A stretch of 64,000 nucleotides of DNA from Gordionus sp. m RMFG-2023. Its lineage: Eukaryota; Nematomorpha; Gordioida; Chordodea; Parachordodidae. Made by a program: the position numbers and the translations under genes. Below are positions 19,401 through 30,586 of this stretch, piece after piece (position 1 is the stretch's first letter; every line of letters starts with the position of its first letter). The notes beneath the pieces were generated by a model that saw only the letters and a program-made list of their open reading frames with translations, was not told the origin of the DNA and did not search any database. The stretch is from contig NC_088779.1 in NCBI RefSeq assembly GCF_954871325.1, positions 18,478,846-18,542,845 of the forward strand, in the 5' to 3' direction.

Positions 19401-22261
19401 TAGGTTTTATTAGATTTTTTAAATAATTGGTCGTTGTTTAGTAATTGTTATATATTGGCCATGTTATATCTAACAATAAACATTTATAAGCTTATAATAG
19501 CTAGAGTAAATTGAATTCAATATATAAATTATTTACACATAGTATTTTATATGACACCCCAAAATGTAATATCACTGATTATGACACAATGAAGGGACAC
19601 AAAGGTGCACATCTTGAGCGTCACTAGAAAAGAAACGACCATTAGCGTCATTAGGGGGCACAAGGGCTTAATCTCATGTAAAAAAGTAATTTCAGATAAT
19701 GTTAGCTTAAAAAAGAAAGTAATTTTAGATAATGTTAGCAGCTAAAAAAAAGGTAATAATTTTGAAAATGATTTAATAAATGTTTTATGAGCTCCTTGAG
19801 ATTGTAATGAACCGGTTTTCAAGTTAAAAAATATATTAAATAATTCATCTTACTTGGTATCGACTTCATCTTTTTGTCGTTCGAACCGATATTTTATTTT
19901 CTACGAACCGAACCTTGAAGCGTTATTTTTATCCGAACCGATATTCGGGTCGAACTAAAATACTAAATCTATAAATAATATCGCAAATTTACAAAAATAT
20001 AAACAACTTATTTATAATATAACAAATGCATATTTCCACAAACACAATTGATTAGTATAGGTTTGTAAAAATAGATAGCCATATATGAGAGATATAAGAA
20101 ACCTTAATTGACACTGATAAAAAATTAGATATCGATATTAAAAATAAAAATGTGATCTGATAATATAACATATCAAGTTATTAAGGAAATTAAAATGCAC
20201 ATTAATTAAGTTTTTTAAGGCAAAGAATTTTTCATTTGTTATTTCTTTATAATACAGATTTTTGATGGTAAATTATTTCCCACTATGAAAAACCGTTCAC
20301 AAGTTGTTTATGCATAACCTTCTTAATCACGTCACATGTCTGATTGAATAATTTGATCGAATAAATAATTCTTTTCATTCGAATAATTTTGTATACTCAT
20401 ACAAAAAACGAATAATTTACTATTTGTATTCCTTTATCATTTGATACGAATTATTCGAAACGAATATTCATTCAATTTGTTTTTGAATAGGCCTCAAAAT
20501 TAAATGGGAAAAAATTCCCAGGAAGATAATTACCCGAATATCCCAGGAAAATAATTTCCCGGTTTTCAGTTATTAAAAATATTATATTTTTTGGGGAAAT
20601 TAATAAATTAAGAGGAAAAATTTCCTATAAATATATCCACCATATAAAATATCAAAAACGTTTGAGAAAATCAACAAAATAAAAAGTATTCCCAAATAAA
20701 ATTGTTAACCAAAATTATAAACAATAAGAATTAGTATATGTTAAACTAAACTTAATTTAATTTTTAAAATATTGAATAGCTGTAAACCATATAATGTTGT
20801 TAAGGTCTTATACCAACCCAGTTTTAGTGAATTTAAGCAAAAAATTATTATAACTAAGGCTAATTATATCATACCCCTAACCTAGATGTATAGTTTCTGT
20901 CATATTAAACAAAATATTATCAAAAGTTAACATTTAATTATAATAATTTGGCCCGGATTTTTTAAATTTTTGAAATCGACCCAGATATTTCGGTATTGAC
21001 CACCAGGTCTCTACTTCAATTAAATCTAAATCTGAAATTTGTTTTTTACATTCACATATGGTTTCAAGTAAATTAAAAGAAAATTATTTTTGTTAGTCTT
21101 TAAAAAATTTTCCCAACTTTTAAATAAATATGGAAAAGTATTTCAAAGGCTTATAAGAAATTTCATAAAAAATATCTTCATATAGGGTTGGCCAATAAAA
21201 ATCAATTGTATTTAAATCACTAACATTTAAAATAAGATTTCTATTTATTGAGTTTGAATAAAATACTTAATATAACGAAAGACAAAGACTTAAATTATTT
21301 TAAAATTAGATAATTTTTATATGAAAAATACTAAATTGCTGGGGCGGAGGCCAGTAAGCCTAGTGGAAAAATGTCCCACAGTGCTTCGAGATTTTTAAAA
21401 CTCGAGGGCTTTTAGGAAAGAATTTTGGGGCCATAGGAAGAAAAATAATTTTTAAATAAATTTCAAAATTTATTAAATATTAATTTAATGGTGGAAAAGA
21501 AATAAAAAGAAATTAGATTTAAATGCACTGTCAGGATTTCCTCTTACCATGCCCTCAGTGGCATAGACAAGGGTGAAGGAGGGGTTGAGATTGCACCTCC
21601 CTCCCTCCGCCTAATTTAAAAATTTTTTTATTTGAGATTATTTTTTTATTATTACGAATAATTTTATTTATAAAACGGAAATAAAATAATATGTACGTTA
21701 TCTAAATGAAATAAACAAATAGGAACTTTCAATTTTAAATGATTACATGGTTTAAATTAAAAATTATATGAACTAAAATATTAAATAACAGGGAGGGGGG
21801 GGAGGTCTATAAAGATATACTGTAGGAGGAAAAAAATATTTTGAAAGATATTTTTTGAAAAACAATTATAAATTTAATAATATAATTTATATTGTTAAAC
21901 AAATAATATAGTTTTAAAAATAATATTTTATTTTTTAAAATTTTTAATTAAAAGAAAAATGGGTAGGTCTACAAGTCGAAAGGCTGCATGATACGAAAGG
22001 CTAAAAAATAATATTGAAAATAAAAAACAACAGAGAAAATGTTTAATGAGAATTTTGATTGATTTATTGCTTTCTTTACGAGAAAAATATTATAATAACA
22101 TCTTCTATATATATATAATCACCGTAATCAAGAAATGAACTTTTTCGTATATCCTTTGTTAATTTTTATTTTTCTTATCAACTTTTCTATCTTCTTAATG
22201 TTAAATAAATCGATGGAGACTATATCTTTCTAATGTTAAATTTTAAGAAAATTTTTTGTAC

Positions 22262-22325
22262 ATACCTGGATTCGAACCCATGACTTAACGTGTTAAGTAT
22301 AAGTTCTTCCCACTCAGCCACCTTC
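22262..22325 (-). mobile_element. tRNA-like SINE head
   Basis: On the minus strand GGTGGCTGAGTGGGAAG contains an A box and, 40 bp on, ATGGGTTCGAATCCAGG contains a perfect B box (GGTTCGAATCC). The T stem does not pair properly (ATGGG against CCAGG) and no good acceptor stem is present. I therefore read this as a SINE or pseudo-tRNA rather than a working tRNA gene. It lies in material inserted into the left inverted arm. Confidence 0.6.
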
Positions 22326-22496
22326 TATATTAAATTTTGTAATATAATCTTTCTTATATATGTTATTGTTATGCAATTTTATTTTTATTGGCTTATTAAT
22401 CTTTATTTTTATTGGCTTATTAAGCTCTTATTTTATTGGTTTATAGTTATTTATAATTTTAAAATCAACCATTTTTATTTTAATTAAAAATATCGC

Positions 22497-22815
22497 AACA
22501 AATGATTACAACAGGACATAATAGTACATCTGCCAAAGGTTCCAAAATATAGGAGACAGTAATTAAAAGGATGTTTAATTTTTATAGATATTATTACAGA
22601 ATAAATCACCATCAGGTTGGCACAAGATTTAAATCATGTTTGAGCTTACCTCTGGTTATCAGAAAATAATTTTAAAGTCTCAACTGACCCATACTCAATC
22701 TGCATTTCACATGTTGATATTAATAACGAAATGATTACAACAGGACATAATAGTATATCTGCCAAAGGCCCCAGCATATAAGAGACAGTAATTAAACAGA
22801 TGTTTAATTATTTTC
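22497..22815. repeat. Direct repeat of about 90 bp, two copies 225 bp apart
   Basis: ATGATTACAACAGGACATAA at about 22502 recurs at about 22731. Both copies continue with ATCTGCCAAAGG, GAGACAGTAATTAAA and GATGTTTAATT. The intervening DNA is less AT-rich. The function is unknown. The repeat may be part of the same insertion as the Helitron piece that follows. Confidence 0.75.
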
Positions 22816-23204
22816 TTTATTAACTAAGAAAACTTTATTTATTTATTTGAGATTCTTAAGATACATAATATTTAAAAATGTAGGTTGATATTGATAAATT
22901 GGTATTGTATGTCATTTCCAGAGTTCAAATATTGTTTGAGATAAAATTTTTATACTGGCATATTTTGGCGTGGTAATATGAGATAAATGTTTATTTTTCA
23001 ATTGGCTAAATATAATTTAAATTTATTTTTTAAATCTAATTTATAATAAGTACTTAGGATTAGTGAGGAAGGTTAATTTTCTGGCATGGGAAGATATTGA
23101 TAAATAGGTTTTAAACTATTTTCAAAGTTCCCATATTGTGGTTGAGATAAAAAAAATTTTTTAGTACCATATCTTGATGGTGAACGTATATTTTTCATAA
23201 AATC

Positions 23205-23690
23205 TTTATGTAAGGAGGTAATGTTTTACAGCGACATGCTTTTGATCAAGTTATCCTGGCTATTGCCGATACCTCAATTACTACCAGATTTTTCTATATA
23301 GATGCTCCTGGTGGATCAGGTAAGACGAAATATCTTTATAATACTACACCATCTTAGAGAACAACAAAAAAATGTCTTACCCTTTGCTACCACAGGAATA
23401 TCCTCCATACTTCTAACCTGTGTAGATTGTCCTGGGTTCAATTGCAACGATTTTAATCTTCCATCTCCTGACCCTATCACTCAATCTAATTTATATGACC
23501 CAATAATAGAAGCAGATGTCGCAACGGTAATGTTAGCCAATCTAAATGTTTTACAGCGACATGCATTTGATCAGGTTATCCAGGCTATTAACGATACCTT
23601 AATTACTACCAGCTATTTTTATATAAATAATGGAAAAAAGAAATACTTTCAATCTCCTTATTTAATGGAATTTACTTCCAAATTTTAGAA
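23205..23690 (+). pseudogene. Helitron PIF1-type helicase fragment, internally duplicated
   Basis: LQRHAFDQVILAIADTSITT then FFYIDAPGGSGKTKYLYN (23225-23345) is the start of a Helitron PIF1 helicase, with the Walker A GGSGKT. A second copy of the segment beginning LQRHAFDQVIQAIND lies at 23547-23620, without the P-loop. Between them is PFATTGISSILLTC. Frames shift and stops intervene, so it is broken. It sits in the material that interrupts the left inverted arm. Confidence 0.75.
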
Positions 23691-23779
23691 AATTCACTGA
23701 ATGTTCTCAAAAAAAATTTTCCTGTAATAGTTCATGATTTTTTTATTCCCGTCATTCTTGATGGGTAATCAACTAGTTA

Positions 23780-24312
23780 CATTATAATATATTAAAAAAT
23801 TGGAAATTTTAAGATCTTTTCAATTTTTTTATTAATTCTTTGTAATAATTTGCGGTTTAAATTTAATTTAATTATATTAATTTTGAAATTAAATTTTTGA
23901 ATAAATTATATTTAGTAATGAATACAATTTTAGAAAAATGGAATTTTTGAATTTTTAAGTTTTTTTTTTCAAAACTAAATTGATAGTAAGTATTAAGATA
24001 TTGTAGGTACTGGATTACGAAGTAATTAACAAATATAAATTAAATGGTAAATTTTTTTTGAAAAATATTTTTTTTGTCGTGAAAACATTCAAAGGGAAAA
24101 GGCTAACATTTTTAACGTAATTTCAAGTATTTTTATATTATTAAAATCAGAATTAAATTCTCTATCCAAAAATGCTTAGATGTAAATTTAATCAAAAATT
24201 TAATTTCAAAATTAATATAATTAAATTTAATTTAAACCGCAAATTATTACAAAGAATTAATAAAAAATTTGAAAAGATCTTAAAATTTTCAATTTTTTAA
24301 TATATTATAATG
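23780..24312. mobile_element. 533-bp MITE with about 120-bp inverted repeats
   Basis: CATTATAATATATTAAAAAA at 23780 and its inverted copy ending at 24312. The inverted repeats run about 120 bp through AAGATCTTTTCAATTTTTTT, TTTGTAATAATTTGCGG and TTTGAAATTAAATTTTTGA with very few differences. The core is non-coding. High arm identity suggests it is young relative to its host element. Confidence 0.85.
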
Positions 24313-24354
24313 CGGTATGACTAAATACTGCATTGCTAAAAAGCAATTAATAAT

Positions 24355-25540
24355 AATCAATCAAAATTTGATTATATAATATTTTTTTTAAGATAATTTT
24401 TAGAAACATTTCTTTAATATATATAAATCAGTTTTTTCTTAAGTAAAAAATTGAGATTAAATATCAAATAATTTAAAATTCTATTTTTACTTAATATTAA
24501 TGGGGAAAAAAATATACTTACTACCTTATTACAACTTAAATTTTATTTTTCAATTACAAAATTTAACAATATATCCATAAGAGAGCGTTAAATTCATAAA
24601 TATGAAAATATATTCTTAGGAAATCAGAATAATTATTGGATAGCGCTTTTTTTGTATATGGGTGTAAATACATGTGGAAAACCTTAAAAAAATTTAAAAA
24701 ATATATGTTTCTTTGACATTTTATTAATGAGTATGTTTAGAATCGAAAAATAGTAGAAAATTTTTAAGGCACATATTGCTGGCGTTATTGATCAAAATTA
24801 CTTCATTTTTGGTTTATACGTGTATATTTAGGTGTTAAGCATTATCCTATAAAATATTAAATATTATGATTTGACCAAATGCAGAGCTCAAAACCGACCA
24901 CTTACTAAATATTCGATCGACCAAATTTGGTATTAATATTATTTGGAAAATGATCATTTTTGGTTTATTTATCTATAAATACGTGTAAATAATTATCCCG
25001 AAAAATATTTTAAAAATATTGTGATTTGACAGATAACCGATTTGAAACCGAAATACTGCATTGATGGCGTTATCCATGGAAAAATTTTCATTTTTGGTTT
25101 ATACGTGAACAATAACGTGTTAATCATTATCCTAAATAATTTTTTGAAAATATTATGCTTTGACCGAATGGCGAGCTCAAAACCGACCACTTACTAAATA
25201 TTTGATCGACCAAATTTGGTAGTAATATTATTTGGAAAATGTTCATTTTTGGTTTATTTATCTATAAATACGTGTAAAACATTATTCCAAAAAATATTTT
25301 AAAAATTTCGTTATTTGACCGATAAACAATTTGAAACCGAAATACTGCATTGCTGGCGTTATCCAGGGAAAATTCTTCATTTTTGGTTTAGACGTGTATA
25401 TTTAGGTGTTAAGCATTATCCTAAAAAAATTTTTGAAAATATCATGTTTGACCGAATGCCGTTCTTAAAACCGACCACTTACTAAATATTCGATCAAATT
25501 TGATAGTAATATTAATTGAAAAGTTCATTTTTGTTTAGTT
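24355..25540 (+). repeat. Left inverted arm with about 295-bp internal tandem units
   Basis: From about 24778 the arm is built of units of about 295 bp. Each runs from TGGCGTTAT through TTTTGGTTTATACGTG, CCGACCACTTACTAAATAT, CGACCAAATTTGGT and ATAAATACGTGTAAA to CCGAAATACTGCATTG. There are two full units (about 24778 and 25072) and a partial third (about 25365). Inverted copies of the same units form the right arm. The outer part (24355-24720) pairs with 28850-29190. Confidence 0.85.
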
Positions 25541-25979
25541 TGACGATTCAGTTAAATCTAACCGAAGGCAATAATACGGTAGGATCGGACGAACTCTTGG
25601 ACAATGAGGAACGCTCCCCTGCTGAGGAAAGTGTCTTACCTCCCCCGCAATAACATACTCTTTAATTTGATAGCCTTTGTCACTAAGGGTGCATTCACAG
25701 TAGAGAGCGACAGCGACACGGCAAAATACAAATATATGTAATTACCAATGACTATTCATAGTGAGCTTTTGCGACGACACGACAACCGCCGTCGCATCAT
25801 TAAACATAAAAATCAAGTTACAAATCATTTTATTTTTTTCTATGCGACATAACTACAATATGGCCGAAAAAGAAAATTTGCAAGTAAATTTTTGAAATGC
25901 TGTTAAGATATTAAATGTTCATATATATATATATATAAGAATAAAAATAAATATTATGTTAATAATTTTTTTATAGAAA

Positions 25980-26697
25980 ATCAATAAAGAAGATTTGATC
26001 AACTCCATCAGATACCATCAGCTGAAAACAATATTGAGACAGGTAATTAAAGAGTATATTAATTTGAAATATTTTTCTTTTGCAGTAGAGATGGCCAAAT
26101 CAGCATGGAAAATTGTAAAAGATTGCTTTATGAGGGAACATAAAAACTATAGAGCCAAGGATTCAGTATACCAATTTGAAAAAAACAAATCCTGTTATAT
26201 CTAAAATTGATGAAGCAAATATTGCTGGAGCAATGTATGAGCAAATGAGTGGTAATGAAAATTATCAATATGAAGATGGTAAATATACTAATATTTCTTA
26301 AGATTTTATTAATACATAGCCATTGAAATCCCCTGCATAGCGACAAGTAGTTAAGCACAATTTTAAGGAATGATTGTAATCATATTTTATATAAATAATA
26401 TTATAAATATTTAGCATCACATCAACTAGTATAGGATCAAATTTATCTTGCAAAAAATTAATTAAAAAGAGGGATATTGATCAAGGTAATCATTTGTAAA
26501 TATATTTATAATTTTAAACTAGATCTATTTGAGAAAATTCTTGAAATAGGAAAAATAAAAGAAAATAGATTATCAACAAACTCTTGGATCAATGTTATGC
26601 TTGAGCAAACCTTTGCAAAAAGATTTGAAAGTGGAAAGAAAAAACTTATTAAAATTATTTTTGATTTTTTGTTAAATTATGAAAGTGATAATGAATA
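25980..26697 (+). pseudogene. Harbinger second protein (MADF/Myb-like) remnant
   Basis: Segments AWKIVKDCFMREHKNYRAKD (about 26110-26160) and LSTNSWINVMLEQTFAKRF with FDFLLNYESDNE (about 26570-26697) look like the DNA-binding companion protein of Harbinger elements, with a MADF-like start and a BESS-like end. Between them is AMYEQMSGNENYQYED. The pieces lie in different frames, possibly through introns (a GT follows YEDG near 26279), so whether it is broken or spliced is unclear. Confidence 0.55.
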
Positions 26698-26859
26698 AGA
26701 AATATTATATTGCATTGTTATTATTTCTTTGAGGGTTTTTATATTATTTTAATCATATTTAAGCACATATAATAAATAAACTTTCTTTTTATTAAATAAT
26801 TACAAATCAATATAAAAAAAATAGAGTAATATTTTTAAAATTTATTAAATTATAAAGCT

Positions 26860-27180
26860 ATAATTGCCATGATAATTTATTTCTATAAAAATATTCAGAA
26901 AAGGCATCTCTAATATCTTTAGAAACCTTTGAGGGTTTTTTTTATAGATTGAGGATTCCATAAATATTTATTTTGTTAAGATCTTGAGTATCCTTGGGGT
27001 GGAGATCTATGTTTTCTTTATCAATAACCAAATTGCATAAATTTTTATAATTGTTTGTGGTGACATTGGTATCCAAGGCTCGATTAAGAATACACCATTT
27101 AGATGCCAAAGTTGCATTCCACCATTCTTCTGGCCCTTGAAAGGCGATGGATAGTTACATCCTGTTCCCAAATATCTAAG
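26860..27180 (-). pseudogene. Harbinger DDE nuclease, internally deleted
   Basis: The minus strand reads KYLGTGCNYPSPF, then directly ASKWCILNRALDTNV, LCNLVIDKEN and SKDIRDAFSEYF. In full-length Harbinger nucleases the first and second blocks are separated by most of the catalytic domain, so an internal deletion has joined them. A stop lies before KKPSKV. It is not functional. Confidence 0.7.
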
Positions 27181-28104
27181 CAATTTTGATTATATAAAAT
27201 AAACTTATCAATTTTTCTTCTTCTGATGATTTATAATAAAATTAGGTTTTTTACCATTAGTTTTGATTTAATATGCGTTAAAATATAATAAAAGGTTTTA
27301 ATAAGAATAATTTTAAAGTTGTATAGATACCTTTTTTAAAAAAAAAAAAATATGCTTGTCGCAACTACTATGAATGCTATGTCGCTTATGACACATCAGC
27401 TGCTCTGTTGTTTAGTGTCGTGTTGTGTTTGTCGTGTCGCTGTCGCTCTCTACTGTGAATGCACCCTAATACATTATATAGCAATCATAAATTGATATAG
27501 TACACATATTTTTGTAAATAAAACACCAATATGGGATAATAGTCCGCCATACCCAAATACTTAATTTTATAAGCGCCGATAAGCCCCTATATATGATCGA
27601 TAGAATATTTGCTAAGCATTGTAAAGTCGATAGACTTCCCTTGTCTTAGGGTTGAAAACTTATTAAGGATACCCTTCTCGTATGAGCATAAATAAAGTAC
27701 TATGCATATAAATACCAACAAAAGGTTATAAAATTACTTTTTATCAAACTTGAATTAATAACCTTTTTAACTCACCAGGGATACCCTTAAAAATTTCTGA
27801 CCATTTTGTAGAAAGCCATGATTTATATACAATGTAAACTCCGCCATATTTTAGTTTACCAAATTGTAACCAATTGTATTATATTGATATTTGTTTATAT
27901 CCATCGTCTTTACTTTAAAATTGTAGAGATATAGTTTAAATAAAGACAACGAGAAGAGCCTAGCACAGCTTCAACTTACCAAATTAAATATGGCAATCAG
28001 ACATTTTAAAAACAATATGATTTATAATTATATAATAATTTTAAATTTTAACGGCTAATATTTGAAATTATTATTTATTTGTTTATTATTTTTTTTACGT
28101 ACTT

Positions 28105-29286
28105 TCACTCATTTTGCTTAACAAGTTATTGTACACGTATAAACCAAAAATAAAGAATTTTCCATGGATAACGCCAGCAATGCAGTATTTAGTCATTGAC
28201 CCGGTTTCAAATCGGTTATCTGTCAAATCACAATATTTTTAAAATATTTTTCGGGATAATTATTTACACGTATTTATAGATATATTAACCAAAAATGATC
28301 ATTTTCAAAATAATATTAATACCAAATTTGGTCGATCGAATAATTAGTAAGTGGTCGGTTCTGAGCTCGGCATTCGGTCAAATCATAATTTCAAAAAATT
28401 ATTTAGGATAATGCTTAACACGTTATTGTTCAAGTATAAACCAAAAATAAAAAATTTTCCATGGATAACGCCAGCAATGCAGTTTGGCCCGGTTTCAAAT
28501 CGGTTATCTGTTAAATCAATTTTTAAAATATTTTTCGGGATAATTATTTACACGTATTTATAGATAAATAAACCAAAAAAGATCATTTTCCAAATAATAT
28601 TAATACCAAATTTGGTCGATCGAATATTTAGTAAGTGGTCGGTTTTGAGCTCTGCATTCGGTCAAATCATAATATTTTCAAAATATTTTATAGGATAATG
28701 CTTAACACCTAAATATACACGTATAAACCAAAAATGAAGAGATTTTGATCAATAACGCCAGCAATATGTGCCTTACAAATTTTCTAATATTTTTCGATTC
28801 TAAACATACTCATTAATTAAATGTCAAATAAACATATATTTTTTAAATTTTTTTTAGGTTTTTCATATTTACACCCATATACAAAAAAAAGCGCTATCCA
28901 ATAATTATTCTGATTTCCTAAGAATATATTTTCATATTTATAAATTTAACGCCCTCTTATGGATATATTGTTAAATTTTGTAATTGAAAAATAAAATTTA
29001 AGTTGTAATAAGGTAGTAAGTATATTTTTTTCCCCATTAATATTAAGTAAAAATAGAATTTTAAATTATTTGATATTTAATCTCAATTTTTTACTTAATA
29101 AAAAATTGATTTATATATATTAAAGAAATGTTTCTAAAAATTATTTAAAAAAAAATATTATATAATTGAATGAAAAGCAATAAATCAATTGAAATTCTCA
29201 TTAAACATTTTCTTTGTTATTTTTTATTTTCAATATTATTTTTTACCCTTTCGTATAAAACAGCCTTTCGACTTATAGACCTTGCG
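28105..29286 (-). repeat. Right inverted arm
   Basis: Reverse complement of the left arm: it carries AACGCCAGCAATGCAGTAT, ACCAAATTTGGTCGATCG, GTAAGTGGTCGG and the outer end up to TAGACCTTGCG. About two internal units are present. Divergence between arms is low by eye (scattered substitutions and small indels), so the element is not very old, or its arms have converted each other. Confidence 0.85.
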
Positions 29287-29539
29287 AAAGAAAAATCGTC
29301 TAATTTGGTAAACATAAACAGCAAGTTTTTATTTTCTTATGCCGATTGAGTCTGAATTGTAATTATACTTGAAACGCGAGAGAATATTAAGAAAATCTCA
29401 GAATTCTGATGATTTATCAGGATCGTATGATAAGTTTATGTGATGTCGAATTTTGGTATAAAATTCTTGACAGAATGGAGTAGGCCTTTTCCATGTGTAA
29501 TTGAACCTTAGATTCCCTGCCTAATATCAAAACATTGCT

Positions 29540-29730
29540 TTTTTTATATTTTAGCTACCTTACCGATTAGTACCTGCACTAATGAAATCTTTTTCAACTT
29601 TGAAATGTTAAAAATCTATTTAAGAAATAGCACCGGTGAAAATCGTTTAAATGGATTAGCCCTATATTTAAAATGAGATTAATCTATATAATTTGATTCT
29701 ACATAATTAGCCAAATCTCAGAGAAAAGTA
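29540..29730 (+). pseudogene. hAT transposase C-terminal (dimerisation) fragment
   Basis: ATLPISTCTNEIFFNFEMLK then IYLRNSTGENRLNGLAL matches the hAT C-terminal block (family pattern LATLPVSTCTNERSFSTLKLLK-YLRSTM--ERLNGLAL). FDST and LAKSQRKVGLF follow after stops. Just upstream, LDSLPNIKTLL is the usual preceding motif. It belongs to the hAT whose ends are at 21556 and 30578. Confidence 0.8.
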
Positions 29731-30586
29731 GGTCTCTTTTTAGTAATTCAAATCATAAAATTGCAATATGATTATAATATGTTCTTAGTTATAAAATTTT
29801 TATATGCAAAACATAATTATAATAAATTCTTAGTCATAATATTTATATATTTTTTATATTATACTATTTTTAATAAAGTATTGTATTTGCACAAAGAATT
29901 ATTTATAATTTGATAATAATGTCATTTCTATTAATTATAATTGTTATATATATTTTTTTAAATATCGTCCTTCTCAACAAGAATTACTAATATTTTATTG
30001 TATTTATATTTTTTAAAAATACAGTTATTTACAACAAATTTTTAATATAATAATCTGTAAAAAATTTCCACATTTTGAAATTTATATCATAGATAATTAA
30101 ATAAAGGGATGTTATTTATGCTAAAGTATTTTAATAATAAATAAAATCTATAATGAAATTCTCTGTAAAATTTGTTATATGCAAAAATTTTTAACATAAA
30201 ATAAGATACACTGAGTGATCATAAAAAATGGGAGGTTTGAGGGGCGAATTTTTTTTCACTATATTGAATAGATTGAATTAATTTACAATTAAATACTTAA
30301 CATTGATAAAATTTTCAGAATAATACTTTCAGTCGCTAAAATTGGCCAAAAGTTTATTATTAATATTTTTCTTATTTATGCTGATTACTAAAAATATTGG
30401 TAAATTTTAGATAATATAAAGATAACTACTGAAAAATTAATATTATATAATATTTTTTAGAGACCAGGCAAAGGCCGGATAAAAGAGAGTTTGGAGGAGA
30501 AGCCCTTAAAAATTTTTTAAACCCCCCTCCCCCTCCCCCCGCCCCGCCCCCTTAGGATAAATTCTGGCTACGCCACTACGAGCCCT

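Larger units (their letters stand above)
17628..21555. other. Intergenic AT-rich region with MITE pieces
   Basis: No gene seen. It holds the MITE at 18016-18357 and the SINE-like unit at 19250-19400. Another GGCCC/GCCAAGCTGGG terminus fragment lies at 18745-18815. GAACCG/CCGAACC words at 19805-19955 look like decayed foldback ends. GAATAATT-type words in both orientations lie at 20345-20480. A GC-richer block at 21338-21440 (GGGGCGGAGGCCAG) resembles hAT-type ends. Confidence 0.4.
25687..27466. mobile_element. PIF/Harbinger transposon with TAA duplication
   Basis: Ends GGGTGCATTCACAGTAGAGA and its inverted copy match over about 38 bp (continuing GCGACAGCGACACG). TAA flanks both ends (25684-25686 and 27467-27469), the duplication size of PIF/Harbinger. 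The interior has a plus-strand MADF/Myb-like protein and a minus-strand DDE-nuclease remnant, the usual divergent two-gene layout of this superfamily. It sits at the centre of the inverted-repeat element. Confidence 0.88.
21961..29286. mobile_element. Large inverted-repeat (foldback-type) element with nested insertions
   Basis: The outer ends GGGTAGGTCTACAAGTCG and, reverse complemented, CGCAAGGTCTATAAGTCG begin long inverted arms. The left arm is 21961-22078 plus 24355-25540; the right arm is about 28105-29286. The 10-mer AAAGAAAAAT flanks both sides (21951-21960 and 29287-29296). It is low complexity but fits a 9-11-bp duplication. The left arm is interrupted by about 2.3 kb (tRNA-like unit, direct repeats, Helitron helicase piece, MITE). 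The centre holds a PIF/Harbinger element. I find no transposase that clearly belongs to the inverted-repeat element itself. Foldback or Mutator-like is the best guess. Confidence 0.7.
21556..30578 (+). mobile_element. Old hAT transposon split by a 7.3-kb insertion
   Basis: Left end CAGTGGCATAGACAAGGG at 21556. Right end, reverse complemented, TAGTGGCGTAGCCAG at 30578; this terminus type is typical of hAT. The flanking 8-mers CATGCCCT (21548-21555) and CGAGCCCT (30579-30586) match at six of eight positions, as expected for an aged duplication. Subterminal G-rich (left) and C-rich (right) tracts also match hAT ends elsewhere in the window. Inside the right part is a hAT dimerisation-domain fragment (29540-29730). 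The interval 21961-29286 is a separate later insertion. The pairing of these two ends is inference. Confidence 0.55.

Noticed and set aside
22262-22325. Functional tRNA gene on the minus strand
   Set aside because: Perfect B box but the T stem mismatches and no acceptor stem; better explained as a SINE head.
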